A DNA stretch of 63,313 nt from an uncultured Prochlorococcus sp. (GTDB lineage Bacteria > Cyanobacteriota > Cyanobacteriia > PCC-6307 > Cyanobiaceae): the NCBI GenBank assembly GCA_902537445.1, contig CACBBI010000004.1, positions 1-63,313 on the forward strand, written 5' to 3'. Positions 1-8,875 of this stretch are shown here, piece after piece (within the stretch, counting starts at the first letter, position 1; the number at the start of each line of letters is the position of its first letter). Below the pieces are notes generated by a model that worked only from the letters and a program-made list of their open reading frames with translations, ran no database searches and had not been told where the DNA came from. The translations under genes were made by a program, and so were the position numbers.

Positions 1-329
1 TGGAAGCAAGTTGTGAGTCCAAAGATATTGAATTAGTAGAAAAGCAAATTAATAAAACAATAGATGAGATCTCAAATTGTAAAGCCTTGGCTTTGGATGA
101 AATAAAAAAAGCAATTAATATTGTGAAAAGTAATTATATATTTAATTTAGAGACATCTACACAACTCTCTTCATTCTTTGGAAATGAACTTCTTTGGGGA
201 AGAAAATCTTCAATAAATAATTTAGAGAGTCATTTAAAATATTGGAATGACTTGGATAACTTTAAAGAGATTATAGAGTATATCCGTGGAGAGAAATTCA
301 CTTTAGTTGCATCCCCTGGTAAATGTTAA
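1..329 (+). CDS. M16-type (insulinase-like) protease subunit, 3' end only
   Basis: An open frame enters from the left edge (first whole codon at base 3) and runs about 108 codons to a TAA at 327-329. The visible part is charged and helical and ends in VASPGKC. I see no family motif in this fragment. The assignment to the M16 family rests on the next gene, whose ATG overlaps this stop by 7 bases, as expected for the paired M16 subunits common in cyanobacteria. If so, the catalytic HxxEH would lie upstream, outside the window. The overlap implies translational coupling. Confidence 0.6.
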   Translation, partial: EASCESKDIELVEKQINKTIDEISNCKALALDEIKKAINIVKSNYIFNLETSTQLSSFFGNELLWGRKSSINNLESHLKYWNDLDNFKEIIEYIRGEKFTLVASPGKC

Positions 330-1540
330 AAAGATATTTTTTAAATAATAAAAGAAGAAATTTCTCAATTGCTTCAATTTGGATTAAAGGGGGGAGTGAT
401 ATGGATAGTACTGGTAAAAAAGGGATAAACAAAATCCTTTGTTCATTACTTACCAGAGGATGTGAAGGTTTTAATAATTTCACTCTCTCTGAGTATATTG
501 AGTCCTATGGAGCAGAATTAAATCAAGAAATATTTGAAGATGGTATTTCAATAAGTATTAAATCCCTAAATGAACATTTCAGCAAATTATTCCCTTTATT
601 AGACTTAATAATTAATAAGCCAATCCTCTCGGAAACTGAATTTAAAAAAGTAAAAAAATCTTCTATTAATCACATTAAAAAAGATAAAGAGAATCCATTC
701 AATATCTGTTTTGAAAAATGGAGAAAAATTGTTTACTCAAATCATCCTTATGCTTTCAACACAATTGGCAATGCTAATGATGTCTCAAAGATTACCTATG
801 AAGATGTTTTGATTGAGTTTAAAAATTTAAAAAATAGAGAAAAGTATTTAATTTCAAATAATCTCGAAATAAATGGAGAAAATTTTGAAACATTAGAAAA
901 AAAAATCTTAAAAGAAAAATCAGATCCTCTTAATCATAATTTAAATACTGCAAATAGATTTGATTACATTAATAATGATTCAAATCAAACAATAATAATG
1001 ATGGGGGACCAAACTTGCTCGCGAAGAAGTAGTGAATATTTTCCTCTTAAGGTTTTGGAGTCATATTTATCTTATGGAATGAGCGCTGCTTTATTTAAAC
1101 TTTTTAGAGAAAAACATGGGATCACTTACGATTTAGGTGTTTATTATCCTATCAGGAGTGGAAATGCCCCATTTTTAATTTATTTATCCGTATCTAATGA
1201 GCAAGCACTTTTTGCTTTTGAACTTTTATCAACACTATGGAAAAATTTACTTTTTAATCCGTTGACTGATGCTGAAATATTTTTAGCAAAAGAAAAGCTT
1301 AAAGGTTCTTTTCTATTAGGAAATCAATCACTAGATGAAATTTTACAAAGAAAGATACAGTTAGTTAGTTATGGTATTTCACCAATTTCTGAGAACGATT
1401 TAAATTCAAAAATAGAGGAAATATCTTCGTTAGATATTTTTAAATTAACAAATAAGTATTTTTCAAAACCTTTTCTGAGTATTTCTGGAAATAAAAACAT
1501 ATGTTTAGAAATTTCTAATAGGTGGAAGAAAAACTTTTAA
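323..1540 (+). CDS. M16-family peptidase homologue lacking the zinc motif
   Basis: This is a 405-residue protein of the insulinase/processing-peptidase type. The C-terminal half carries the family hallmark FREKHGITYDLGV, followed by a strand-rich stretch resembling the R/Y substrate-binding region. The N-terminal half has the usual order (GGSDMD, TRGCEGF, SYGAELNQ) but no HxxEH where the zinc site should be (KILCSLLTRG instead). It is therefore probably the non-catalytic partner of a two-subunit protease whose catalytic chain is the upstream gene, with which it overlaps (ATGTTAA). Substrate and location are unknown, and no signal peptide is visible. Confidence 0.8.
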   Translation: MLKRYFLNNKRRNFSIASIWIKGGSDMDSTGKKGINKILCSLLTRGCEGFNNFTLSEYIESYGAELNQEIFEDGISISIKSLNEHFSKLFPLLDLIINKPILSETEFKKVKKSSINHIKKDKENPFNICFEKWRKIVYSNHPYAFNTIGNANDVSKITYEDVLIEFKNLKNREKYLISNNLEINGENFETLEKKILKEKSDPLNHNLNTANRFDYINNDSNQTIIMMGDQTCSRRSSEYFPLKVLESYLSYGMSAALFKLFREKHGITYDLGVYYPIRSGNAPFLIYLSVSNEQALFAFELLSTLWKNLLFNPLTDAEIFLAKEKLKGSFLLGNQSLDEILQRKIQLVSYGISPISENDLNSKIEEISSLDIFKLTNKYFSKPFLSISGNKNICLEISNRWKKNF

Positions 1541-1541
1541 G

Positions 1542-1751
1542 TTAGTTTTTCTCAATCTTATCAATATCGATTAAAAACGAACCTCTTCTAAACTTTACTT
1601 CAACAGTATCTGGAGATTTAATTGAAAGGATTTCCCCAATTTCATCAATTGCTACTAAATCAGGTGGTCTTAACATCGGCATATTATCTGAAGTCTTCAA
1701 GTAAGAGACTGGCGCAATCAACTTAACCTTATCGTTGATCTCAAATTTCAT
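1542..1751 (-). CDS. sipA: SipA-like regulator (DUF3148)
   Basis: This 69-residue protein has the DUF3148 signature: an SH3-like start (INDKVKLIAPVSYLKTSD), then MPMLRPPDLVAIDEIGEI and RRGSFLIDIDKIE near the C terminus. In Synechococcus, SipA binds the histidine kinase NblS (Hik33 type) and modulates its autophosphorylation, so it belongs to the high-light and stress response. It is convergent with the M16 gene (one base between stops) and divergent from ftsH. Length and motif order fit the family well. Confidence 0.85.
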   Translation of the reverse strand: MKFEINDKVKLIAPVSYLKTSDNMPMLRPPDLVAIDEIGEILSIKSPDTVEVKFRRGSFLIDIDKIEKN

Positions 1752-1858
1752 TTATAAATTAGATATATTAAAGAGTAGTATAAACATAAAGTTAGAGAAA
1801 ATATCAACGAAATGCACTGATTCAGTCTAGAATCCTAGAATTGATTTTCTACAAATTA

Positions 1859-3772
1859 ATGAATCAGAAATTTAAAACATTAATTTTATGGGCTTTACCT
1901 ATACTTTTAGTAATAGCGCTTTCCTACCAATTTTTATCTTCAAGCAATGTTGATTCACTTAAATCTAATGGTACTACTGTTGCACCAAGAAATTCAGCGG
2001 TAGCAAGAGTTAGCTACGGAAGATTTTTAGATTACATTAATTCAGGAAGGGTTACATCTGTTGATATTTTTGAGGGAGGCAGAAATGCAGTTATAGAGAC
2101 AATAGATTCGGATTTAGATAATAAAGTACAAAGGTTGCGTGTAGATCTTCCCGGATTAACACCAGAACTTATAAATATTTTAAAAAATGAGGGAATCAGT
2201 TTTGATGTTCATCCAGTAAAAACAGCTCCTCCTGCATTAGGAATTTTAGGTAATTTACTCTTCCCGGCTATCTTAATTGGAGGTTTAATTTTGTTAGCCA
2301 GGAGGTCTAATGGTATGCCTGGAGGTCCTGGCCAAGCAATGCAGTTTGGGAAAACAAAGGCAAGGTTTGCAATGGAAGCTGAAACAGGAGTTGTATTCGA
2401 TGATGTTGCAGGTGTTAATGAAGCTAAACAGGATTTGCAAGAAGTTGTAACTTTTCTGAAAAAACCAGAAAAATTTACTTCTGTAGGAGCAAGGATTCCC
2501 AAAGGGGTTCTATTGGTAGGACCTCCTGGTACTGGTAAAACCCTTTTAGCTAAGGCAATTGCAGGTGAAGCTGGTGTGCCATTTTTCTCATTATCAGGTT
2601 CTGAATTTGTTGAAATGTTTGTTGGTGTTGGAGCTAGTAGAGTCAGAGACCTTTTCAAAAGAGCTAAAGAGAATAGTCCTTGTTTAATTTTTATTGATGA
2701 AATAGATGCTGTCGGAAGGCAAAGAGGTGCAGGTATTGGTGGAGGTAATGATGAGAGAGAACAAACTCTCAATCAATTACTTACTGAAATGGATGGCTTC
2801 GAAGGCAATAGTGGCATAATAATAATTGCAGCCACAAACAGGCCAGATGTTTTAGACTCAGCGCTAATGAGACCAGGCAGATTTGATAGACAGGTAACTG
2901 TAGATGCACCTGACATCAAGGGCAGACTATCAATATTGGAAGTTCATGCTAGGAATAAGAAACTTCAAGAGGATTTAACGCTAGAAAGCATCGCGAGAAG
3001 AACACCAGGGTTTACTGGAGCAGATTTAGCAAATTTATTAAATGAGGCTGCTATATTAACCGCCAGGAGGAGGAAAGACTCCATAAGTATCTCAGAAATT
3101 GATGACTCTGTAGATAGGATTGTCGCAGGAATGGAAGGTTCTCCATTAACAGATGGTAGAAGCAAGAGATTAATTGCCTATCATGAAGTTGGCCATGCTC
3201 TCATAGGTTCACTTGTTAAAGCCCATGATCCTGTTCAAAAAGTGACCGTCATTCCAAGAGGTCAAGCTAAAGGATTAACTTGGTTTACCCCAGACGATGA
3301 ACAAACCCTTGTTAGCAGGGCGCAATTAAAAGCGAGGATAATGGGTGCTTTAGGAGGAAGAGCTGCCGAAGATGTAGTATTTGGAGAAGGTGAGATTACA
3401 ACAGGAGCGGGAGGTGATTTCCAACAAGTTGCTTCAATGGCCCGCCAAATGGTTACTAGATTTGGAATGAGTAATTTAGGTCCTATAGCTTTAGAAAGTG
3501 GTAATCAAGAAGTATTTGTTGGTAGAGATTTAATGACTAGAAGTGAAGTTTCTGATTCAATCTCCAAACAAATAGATGAAAGTGTAAGAGTAATGGTCAA
3601 GGCATGTTATAAAGAAACCTACGATATAGTAAGCAAAAATAGAGAAGCTATGGATAAGATAGTTGACCTATTAATCGAAAAAGAAACATTAGATGGTGAT
3701 GAATTTGTAAGTATTCTTTCCAAATTCACAAAAATTCCTGAGAAAGAGAGAACACCTCAATTATTAAGCTAA
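1859..3772 (+). CDS. ftsH: ATP-dependent zinc metalloprotease FtsH (FtsH2/Slr0228 type)
   Basis: From the ATG at 1859 this gives 637 residues. An in-frame TTG at 1841 would add only six residues, and the ATG start (MNQKFKTL) places the first membrane helix correctly. Two helices (about 7-25 and 127-147) flank a lumenal segment. They are followed by Walker A GPPGTGKT (221-228), Walker B IFIDEID (277-283), the arginine-finger region around 337-344 and the zinc site HEVGH (442-446). The linker [13 protein letters not shown] is typical of cyanobacterial FtsH2, the thylakoid protease that removes damaged D1 in photosystem II repair. It is convergent with clpP (4-base overlap). The thf1 gene, whose product in Synechocystis associates with FtsH complexes, lies nearby. 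Confidence 0.97.
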   Translation: MNQKFKTLILWALPILLVIALSYQFLSSSNVDSLKSNGTTVAPRNSAVARVSYGRFLDYINSGRVTSVDIFEGGRNAVIETIDSDLDNKVQRLRVDLPGLTPELINILKNEGISFDVHPVKTAPPALGILGNLLFPAILIGGLILLARRSNGMPGGPGQAMQFGKTKARFAMEAETGVVFDDVAGVNEAKQDLQEVVTFLKKPEKFTSVGARIPKGVLLVGPPGTGKTLLAKAIAGEAGVPFFSLSGSEFVEMFVGVGASRVRDLFKRAKENSPCLIFIDEIDAVGRQRGAGIGGGNDEREQTLNQLLTEMDGFEGNSGIIIIAATNRPDVLDSALMRPGRFDRQVTVDAPDIKGRLSILEVHARNKKLQEDLTLESIARRTPGFTGADLANLLNEAAILTARRRKDSISISEIDDSVDRIVAGMEGSPLTDGRSKRLIAYHEVGHALIGSLVKAHDPVQKVTVIPRGQAKGLTWFTPDDEQTLVSRAQLKARIMGALGGRAAEDVVFGEGEITTGAGGDFQQVASMARQMVTRFGMSNLGPIALESGNQEVFVGRDLMTRSEVSDSISKQIDESVRVMVKACYKETYDIVSKNREAMDKIVDLLIEKETLDGDEFVSILSKFTKIPEKERTPQLLS

Positions 3773-4356
3773 ATTTTTATTGGTTTCTTATCTAACACCA
3801 GATCAATTAAACCGTACTCAACTGCTTCGTTTGGCGACATATAAAAATCTCTATCAGTATCTTCTTTGATAGTGTCATAATCCTTTCCAGTTCTTTCAGA
3901 TAATTCAGTATTAAGTCGTTCTTTTAAGAACAAAATTTCATCTGCTTGAATTCTTATATCACTGGCTTGCCCTCTAGCGCCTCCAAGTGGTTGATGAATC
4001 ATTATTCTTGAATGTCTAAGGCTGCTTCTCTTACCTTTAGTACCTGCCGCAAGCAAAAATGCACCCATACTAGCTGCTAAGCCAACACAAACTGTATGAA
4101 TGTCAGGCTTTACATGTTGCATTGTGTCAAAGATACCCAATCCGTCATATACGGATCCGCCTGGTGAATTTATGTACATATAAATGTCCTTATCTGGATC
4201 TTCTGCCTCGAGGAACAATAATTGTGCAACAATTCTATTAGCAGTTTCACTAGTAACTTGTTCTCCCAAAAAGATTATTCTCTCTCTTAATAGTCTCGAA
4301 TAAATATCAAAGACTCTTTCACTACCGCCTGATTCTTCTAATACTAAAGGGATCAT
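3769..4356 (-). CDS. clpP: ATP-dependent Clp protease proteolytic subunit
   Basis: The 195-residue ClpP has the complete catalytic triad: Ser96 in GLAASMGAF, His121 in MIHQPLGG and Asp170 in DTDRDFYMS. The oxyanion region NSPGGSV is at about 63-69. It forms barrel-shaped heptamers that degrade proteins fed by ClpC or ClpX in the cytosol. Cyanobacteria carry several clpP genes; this copy starts [11 protein letters not shown], with no propeptide beyond a few residues. It is transcribed towards ftsH and divergently from thf1. No ClpX or ClpR gene is adjacent. Confidence 0.96.
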   Translation of the reverse strand: MIPLVLEESGGSERVFDIYSRLLRERIIFLGEQVTSETANRIVAQLLFLEAEDPDKDIYMYINSPGGSVYDGLGIFDTMQHVKPDIHTVCVGLAASMGAFLLAAGTKGKRSSLRHSRIMIHQPLGGARGQASDIRIQADEILFLKERLNTELSERTGKDYDTIKEDTDRDFYMSPNEAVEYGLIDLVLDKKPIKI

Positions 4357-4436
4357 AATAATATTTATCTGTTTATTAGATATTAACGATATTGAGTCAA
4401 CATACGCTAACCTTATTAAGGTTTACATATAAAAAA

Positions 4437-5048
4437 TTGAAAGAAAAATTGACTGTTTCAGATAGCAAAAAGTTATTTCATGAAAAATTTCCTTACGTCA
4501 TTCCAGGTTTATATAAAAGAATAGTTGATGAAATGCTTGTCGAACTTAATCTTTTAAACCATCAAAACGAATTTAAGCAAGATTATCTCTTTTGTGTCGG
4601 TCTCACCGAAACATTCAAAGAATTAATGAAAGGATATCAACCTGAAAAACACTTGGATCTACTTTTTGAATCTTTATGCAGTTCTGCAAATTTTGAGGTT
4701 AAGGAAATTAATGAAATATCTAAAAAGTCTCAAAAAGAATTCAAGGATAAAACATCTAAAGATATTTTAAAATTATTAATAGAAAAAAGTAATTCTAAAC
4801 TTTATCCTTCAAGGATTTTAAACTTAGGAATATATATATTAATTTCAAACTCCCAAGATTTAAAAGAGAAAAATGAATCAGATAAAAATAAGATGACCTC
4901 TGATATTTTTGAGAAGTTAAGCTTATCTGCTAATAAAGCAGAAAAAGATATTGGAATTTATAAAAGCACTATATCAAAAATGGAACAAGCAAAAGAATTA
5001 ATTGAAGAGCTCAGGACTAAAGACAAGAAAAAAGAACAAAAAAAATAA
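4437..5048 (+). CDS. thf1: Photosystem II biogenesis protein Thf1/Psb29
   Basis: The family core TVSDSKKLFHEKFP, then VIPGLYKRIVDEMLVELN and GLTETFKELMKGY, identifies Thf1 (Psp29/Psb29), a largely helical protein needed for normal photosystem II accumulation and for stable FtsH complexes. I prefer the TTG at 4437 (about 203 residues, starting KEKLTVSDS). An upstream TTG at 4392 would add 15 residues with no recognisable ribosome site. The C-terminal 60 residues form a charged coiled coil ending in a lysine-rich tail (KDKKKEQKK). It lies beside ftsH and clpP and is convergent with the petN operon. Confidence 0.9.
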   Translation: MKEKLTVSDSKKLFHEKFPYVIPGLYKRIVDEMLVELNLLNHQNEFKQDYLFCVGLTETFKELMKGYQPEKHLDLLFESLCSSANFEVKEINEISKKSQKEFKDKTSKDILKLLIEKSNSKLYPSRILNLGIYILISNSQDLKEKNESDKNKMTSDIFEKLSLSANKAEKDIGIYKSTISKMEQAKELIEELRTKDKKKEQKK

Positions 5049-5051
5049 TAC

Positions 5052-5192
5052 CTATTTATTTAATCTTTTTTTATCTTTCCAAGAGACATAGGATATATAA
5101 ATTACAGCGAATGTTATGAATATGAGTAAAACGAACGATGTTAAGATAAGAAATTTACTTATATAGACTTCATTAGTTAAAAATGAAATCAT
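5052..5192 (-). CDS. Small single-helix membrane protein coupled to petN
   Basis: This is a 46-codon ORF. It has a short N-terminal stretch ([10 protein letters not shown]), one long hydrophobic helix (about residues 14-36, [18 protein letters not shown]) and a basic tail ending WKDKKRLNK, so the C terminus should be cytoplasmic. Its ATG overlaps the petN stop codon in the arrangement ATGA, so the two are almost certainly co-translated. I do not recognise the family. The context suggests a component or assembly peptide of the cytochrome b6f complex or the thylakoid, but that is inference only. Confidence 0.7.
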
Positions 5193-5290
5193 ATATCAAT
5201 GGAACCATCACCATTTCTTCCCCAAACAACCATTGCAATTGAAAAAGTAAAAATCGCAGCCAATGCTGCCCAACCTATTTGAAAGATCAT
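5189..5290 (-). CDS. petN: Cytochrome b6-f complex subunit PetN (subunit VIII)
   Basis: The 33-residue ORF reads [16 protein letters not shown]..., followed by [16 protein letters not shown], the near-invariant sequence of PetN. It is a single transmembrane helix essential for assembly and stability of the cytochrome b6f complex in thylakoids. The full length matches the family. Its stop overlaps the start of the next small membrane ORF. No other photosynthetic electron-transport gene lies beside it. Confidence 0.97.
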
Positions 5291-5405
5291 TAAATTTAAA
5301 TCGCTAATATAAATATAACAGAACTTCTAAATTTTTAATCATTTTAAAGCTAAAGTTAATTTCTCAGAAACAAAATTTTCTCAATAGAATAGGCATAAAT
5401 TTAAA

Positions 5406-5684
5406 TTGGGAAGGTTAGTTTTAAATCATAGTACAAATATAGAAGGTCTAATTCCAATACTCCAAAAGTTGGCACTTGACATAAATATCAAAACAATAAC
5501 TCCTGCTGCTATTTCAAGATCCAGGGGAAGATCTTCTAAATTGATAATTAGATTGTCAGTGAAAACTATAAACGGGTATAAAGCTATTGCAAGAAAGGGT
5601 AAAACAGCCCAAGAAGTTTTTATTTCAACAGACTTAAGTAAAGATGAATTAAAACAAATTATTGATATTTATAATAGAAAGTAA
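5406..5684 (+). CDS. DUF2103 family protein (putative metal-binding)
   Basis: The 92-residue protein reads GRLVLNHSTNIEGLIPILQKL, then TPAAISRSRGRSS, and ends with a strand-rich ARKGKTAQEVFIST module. That order matches DUF2103, annotated elsewhere as a predicted metal-binding protein. The start is a TTG at 5406; an in-frame TAG lies 21 bases upstream and there is no better start. The function is unknown. It stands alone between the petN operon and a small secreted protein. Confidence 0.75.
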   Translation: MGRLVLNHSTNIEGLIPILQKLALDINIKTITPAAISRSRGRSSKLIIRLSVKTINGYKAIARKGKTAQEVFISTDLSKDELKQIIDIYNRK

Positions 5685-5725
5685 TTAAATAAAATTAGAG
5701 TTAGAAAATAGTAAGGAAAGAACAA

Positions 5726-5932
5726 ATGAAATTGGTATTAAATTCTTCTATTTTTTTATTGACCTTTTTTTCATTTAGTAATGAATTATTCTCACTTACT
5801 AACTACCAAATAAAACGATTTTGCTCAAAGGAGAAAAGGGTATCTTTATGTATCAAAGATTTACAAGAGAAAAGATCTGACCTCCAAAAAGGAAAGCCAA
5901 TTGAAATACCTGTTACACCTTACAAACGGTAA
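5726..5932 (+). CDS. Small exported protein of unknown function
   Basis: These 68 codons begin with a probable signal peptide (MKLVLNSSIFLLTFFSFSNELFS). The mature part is small and basic and contains two cysteines (FCSKEKR, LCIKDL) that could pair in the periplasm. I do not recognise the family. An AAGGAAAG ribosome site lies just upstream, which supports the ATG at 5726. Confidence 0.6.
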   Translation: MKLVLNSSIFLLTFFSFSNELFSLTNYQIKRFCSKEKRVSLCIKDLQEKRSDLQKGKPIEIPVTPYKR

Positions 5933-5945
5933 TAAGAAATTGAAT

Positions 5946-6215
5946 TTAAATTTCAAATTCTGATTCGAAAAGATTAAAAGCATTTTTATAGCTTGCGAGA
6001 AGTTCTTCAGAATTATCAGAAAATCCTTGTCTTTCGTAATCTTCTTTTAATTCATCATATAAGTAAACCACGTTGTTAAAAGCGCTCATATATTCTTTTT
6101 GTATGTCTTCATCATCAATATCATAGATTTTTGCTAGTACTAATTCGACATTTTTTTTTGATGTATATATTTTTCTCTCAAAATCTTTATTTAACTTTCT
6201 TCTTTTTTTTGCCAT
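5946..6215 (-). CDS. Hypothetical charged helical protein
   Basis: The 89-residue soluble protein has a strongly basic N terminus (AKKRRKLNKDFERK) and an acidic, tyrosine-rich remainder (DIDDEDIQKEY, LYDELKEDYERQGF). It is predicted to be mostly helical. It shows no domain I recognise. It is convergent with the preceding exported-protein gene. Confidence 0.6.
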   Translation of the reverse strand: MAKKRRKLNKDFERKIYTSKKNVELVLAKIYDIDDEDIQKEYMSAFNNVVYLYDELKEDYERQGFSDNSEELLASYKNAFNLFESEFEI

Positions 6216-6343
6216 TTAAAATTTCGGAATACAGATTAACAATACTCATATTCATAGATAAATTAAATTAAAACTTATAAAATAAAAATATAGTTTCCAA
6301 ATCAAAATAAAACCTCTACATTCCTAATAAATCATTCGATGAT

Positions 6344-6790
6344 ATGAGTAAAAAAGAAACAACTAATCCTAATAATCCTAAAGAGGTTAGAAACCAAATC
6401 TATGAAGCCAAGAAAATGAATACTTCCGAAAACTTAAAGAAAAAGAAAGATAAGAATCTTCCATGGTGGGTAGAGTTATTATTTGTTCAAATAGGATTAC
6501 CAGATAAATTACTAATTAAAATATTAAAAGCAAAAAAAACATCTAAAGAATTTATTAAAAATGACAAAAAATCAATAATAATATTTTTGTTTGCGATTAT
6601 TACATTGGCATATTTTTATCCAGTTATTAAACATGCAAAAAACAAATTAGATTGTGAAGCGATTGCTACAAATTATATTATTAAAAATAAAAATTTAACC
6701 GGAATTAGTAATAGGGAAATAAAAATGATATCTACAAATTTTTGTTATGGTGGCGAAGAAATCTATGAAATAGAAAATTTAAAAAATTAA
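6344..6790 (+). CDS. Hypothetical membrane-anchored protein, YxxPVxKxAK family
   Basis: The protein has 148 residues. The first 70 are basic and hydrophilic (many Lys/Asn). One membrane helix follows at about 77-96 (KSIIIFLFAIITLAYFYPVI), and the C-terminal domain has two cysteines (LDCEAI, NFCYGG). The segment YFYPVIKHAKNKLDC resembles YLSPVVKEAKYKNQC in the gene at 35071, so the two look like distant members of one small family. The function is unknown. Confidence 0.65.
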   Translation: MSKKETTNPNNPKEVRNQIYEAKKMNTSENLKKKKDKNLPWWVELLFVQIGLPDKLLIKILKAKKTSKEFIKNDKKSIIIFLFAIITLAYFYPVIKHAKNKLDCEAIATNYIIKNKNLTGISNREIKMISTNFCYGGEEIYEIENLKN

Positions 6791-6870
6791 ATTTTAATTA
6801 TTCTCTTTAAATAACCATTTCAATATTATGATAGTAACTTTAAGTTTAATAAAGTTTAAATTTTATTCCT

Positions 6871-7047
6871 ATGACTGATATAAAACAAAAGAAAGAAAAC
6901 GTAAAAATGCATTTAAAAGATTTAAGGCAAAACTTAAAGAAAATGCATCTAGAAGTTACTGAAGATTTAATTTTACCTAAGCCAGGTGATGTAAAAGACT
7001 TGATGAATAAGATGGATAAACTATTAAAATTAATAGAATCAAAATAA
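6871..7047 (+). CDS. Small hypothetical helical protein (58 aa)
   Basis: This is an ATG-started ORF of 58 codons, lysine- and leucine-rich (MHLKDLRQNLKKMHLEV) with a C-terminal amphipathic helix (LMNKMDKLLKLIESK). There is no signal peptide or membrane helix. It lies among other small genes on the same strand with gaps of about 40-80 bases. No family is recognised. Confidence 0.5.
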   Translation: MTDIKQKKENVKMHLKDLRQNLKKMHLEVTEDLILPKPGDVKDLMNKMDKLLKLIESK

Positions 7048-7086
7048 ACTATAATTTAAATAATTTAGAATCATCAAAAGAAAAAA

Positions 7087-7437
7087 ATGAAAATAATAAA
7101 ACAATTTCCATTAATAATTCTAATTACTATTTTCTTAATTTCTTGTAAGACATCAACTAATAAAGAGTATCCCACAAATAATTTGGAAAAAAATATTGAT
7201 GAGAATCCTAATTCAGAAAAGAAAAGAATGGAAATAAAGTTCTCTTGTGTAGAGGATGGTATTACAGAATACTTAGATGATGGATGGAAAATATTAAAAG
7301 AAGATTCCCAAGAAAAAATTTGCACCTGGAAATCTGTTCCTGCCACAAAAGATTGTAATATGGAAAAAGATAAAGGATGTAAAATAACAAAGCCAGATAA
7401 AATAGGTGAAGAGAAAATTTATTTATTAGGAAAATAA
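7087..7437 (+). CDS. Putative lipoprotein
   Basis: The protein has 116 residues. The N terminus KIIKQFPLIILITIFLISC is a type II signal peptide with lipobox LISC, so Cys20 or so would be lipidated. The mature part is hydrophilic with four further cysteines (FSCVEDG, KICTW, KDCNMEK, GCKI) that could form two disulfides. The family is not recognised. The gene directly precedes a 42-codon ORF. Confidence 0.65.
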   Translation: MKIIKQFPLIILITIFLISCKTSTNKEYPTNNLEKNIDENPNSEKKRMEIKFSCVEDGITEYLDDGWKILKEDSQEKICTWKSVPATKDCNMEKDKGCKITKPDKIGEEKIYLLGK

Positions 7438-7446
7438 ATTTAATAT

Positions 7447-7575
7447 ATGACTCCAAAATCAGAACACTTAGTAGATTTAATTTTTAAAAAATTAAAAAAC
7501 TACAAGAATAAAAAAATATTTTTAGAAAAAGAAACCTTGAATAAATTTATTCTTTCACTTTTGAAAGAGAACTGA
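7447..7575 (+). CDS. Small hypothetical protein (42 aa)
   Basis: This ATG-started ORF of 42 codons lies 9 bases after the lipoprotein gene, probably in the same transcript. The sequence is basic and helical (LVDLIFKKLKNYKNKK). No known domain is present. Small size and AT-richness leave real doubt. Confidence 0.4.
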   Translation: MTPKSEHLVDLIFKKLKNYKNKKIFLEKETLNKFILSLLKEN

Positions 7576-7634
7576 ATTCAGGACTTATTTAAGTTAACTG
7601 CTATATTTAAATAAATTTTTTAATTAATAAAGAT

Positions 7635-7730
7635 ATGGATAGTTTTTCTTCATTAACAGTTATTCTGTCATCAATTTTTATCGTAAGTCTTTATTTTTTA
7701 TTTAGGGTTACTTCTAGTACAAAGAATTAG
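7635..7730 (+). CDS. Single-helix micro-protein (31 aa)
   Basis: The 31-codon ORF is almost entirely one hydrophobic helix (LTVILSSIFIVSLYFLF), ending in RVTSSTKN. The pattern matches the other short membrane peptides in this region. No family is recognised. Confidence 0.4.
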   Translation: MDSFSSLTVILSSIFIVSLYFLFRVTSSTKN

Positions 7731-7750
7731 AAAATATTTTTACTTCATTC

Positions 7751-7933
7751 TTAAATGATCGGATCATCTCTTAGTAATAAAACTGTATGCTTATTTAAAC
7801 CATCATTAATCCATTCCTTATATTCTTCTAAGACACACTTTTTATCAGAATTATCTAGTAGATTAATTCTTTTTTTTGCATTATCTAAAGCCAATTTAAT
7901 ACAAAATTTATAGTCATTGGTGTTTTCTTTCAT
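7751..7933 (-). CDS. Hypothetical protein (60 aa)
   Basis: A 60-codon soluble ORF with two cysteines and mixed charge (FCIKLALDNAKKRINLLD, EEYKEWINDGLNKH). No signal peptide or known motif is visible. It is convergent with the 31-codon membrane ORF. Confidence 0.5.
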   Translation of the reverse strand: MKENTNDYKFCIKLALDNAKKRINLLDNSDKKCVLEEYKEWINDGLNKHTVLLLRDDPII

Positions 7934-8075
7934 AAGTTTTTTAATAAATCTTAGTAAAAATAGTTTCTTATTCTGTATTAAAAATTACAATAATAAGCGT
8001 TGAGTTAATAAGAGTATCAAGCAATACGGAAGAATTCTCAATATATTTGGGATAATAATTTTTTTATAAAATCCT

Positions 8076-8270
8076 ATGTCATACGAAGCAGGCAGTAAAG
8101 AATGTAGACATTTAATTGAAGCCAAAGAAAGCCTTCTATCAACATTAGATGCGTTAAGTAATATACATTCAACCGATCTAATACAAATGCAAATTAAAGA
8201 GATTTACAATAAATTAGAACAAATGCACGATAATAGAAAAAAAATAGAATCAGCTACAAATTATCTTTAA
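8076..8270 (+). CDS. Hypothetical coiled-coil protein (64 aa)
   Basis: The 64-residue ORF is predicted to be one helical hairpin (EAKESLLSTLDALSNIH, then IQMQIKEIYNKLEQMHDNR). The spacing of leucines and isoleucines suggests a coiled coil. The function is unknown. It is convergent with another helical protein gene at 8297-8494. Confidence 0.55.
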   Translation: MSYEAGSKECRHLIEAKESLLSTLDALSNIHSTDLIQMQIKEIYNKLEQMHDNRKKIESATNYL

Positions 8271-8296
8271 TACAAATTCAAATTTACTGAAAGTTT

Positions 8297-8494
8297 TCAA
8301 AATTGGCTATTTACTTTCGATACTCTTTTTTCTGATAATAAATCTAACAAAGCATCAAGCTGTGCGAGTACTTCCTTTGCTTCATTAAGATCTGGCAACA
8401 AATCTTCTTTTAATAGTGTTTGATGCATCTCTCTAAGCTCTAACCTTATATATCTAAGGTGAGAACATACTTCCTCTCTCTTAGTTGCACTCAT
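8297..8494 (-). CDS. Hypothetical helical protein (65 aa)
   Basis: The 65 residues are almost all helix with heptad-like leucines (LRYIRLELREMHQTLL, then EVLAQLDALLDLLSEK). It is soluble, with no motif. Its codon use is less AT-biased than neighbouring small ORFs, which supports a real gene. Confidence 0.6.
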   Translation of the reverse strand: MSATKREEVCSHLRYIRLELREMHQTLLKEDLLPDLNEAKEVLAQLDALLDLLSEKRVSKVNSQF

Positions 8495-8630
8495 ATTTGC
8501 TTTATGTTCTTTACATTATACAATACGATCTTTTTTGACTCCCATATCTATTTCTTTAAATTGAAAAATTATTTCAAACCCAGAAACATATCAAAATCTT
8601 TTAAAGTCACGTTGTAGTAATATACCCTTC

Positions 8631-8804
8631 ATGAAAAAGAAAAAAACAAAAAAGAATCAAACTAATTCAAATTTAAATAATCAAAAATTAGGTCAAACAA
8701 AAAATTCTGCTAAATTAGTACTTTTTGTTTTTGGGATAGGTCCAATTATTGGCATAATAATATTTTTATATAGTAAGGGATTTTTTAATTCACCAACTAT
8801 TTAA
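8631..8804 (+). CDS. Small membrane protein with basic N terminus (57 aa)
   Basis: The ORF of 57 codons starts with a lysine/asparagine-rich cytoplasmic stretch (MKKKKTKKNQTNS). It is followed by one helix (about 29-48, LVLFVFGIGPIIGIIIFLY) and a short tail. The shape resembles several tiny membrane proteins of picocyanobacteria. The function is unknown. Confidence 0.5.
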   Translation: MKKKKTKKNQTNSNLNNQKLGQTKNSAKLVLFVFGIGPIIGIIIFLYSKGFFNSPTI

Positions 8805-8875
8805 ATCTCAAGCACTCAAGTTTTATATTAAATGTTTAATTCTAAATGATTAATTTTAATAAAATTTAAAAATAA

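Noticed and set aside
2209..2772. 187-codon minus-strand frame across ftsH
   Set aside because: It is antisense to the conserved AAA domain; its composition (Pro/Ser/Leu rich) is that of a shadow frame.
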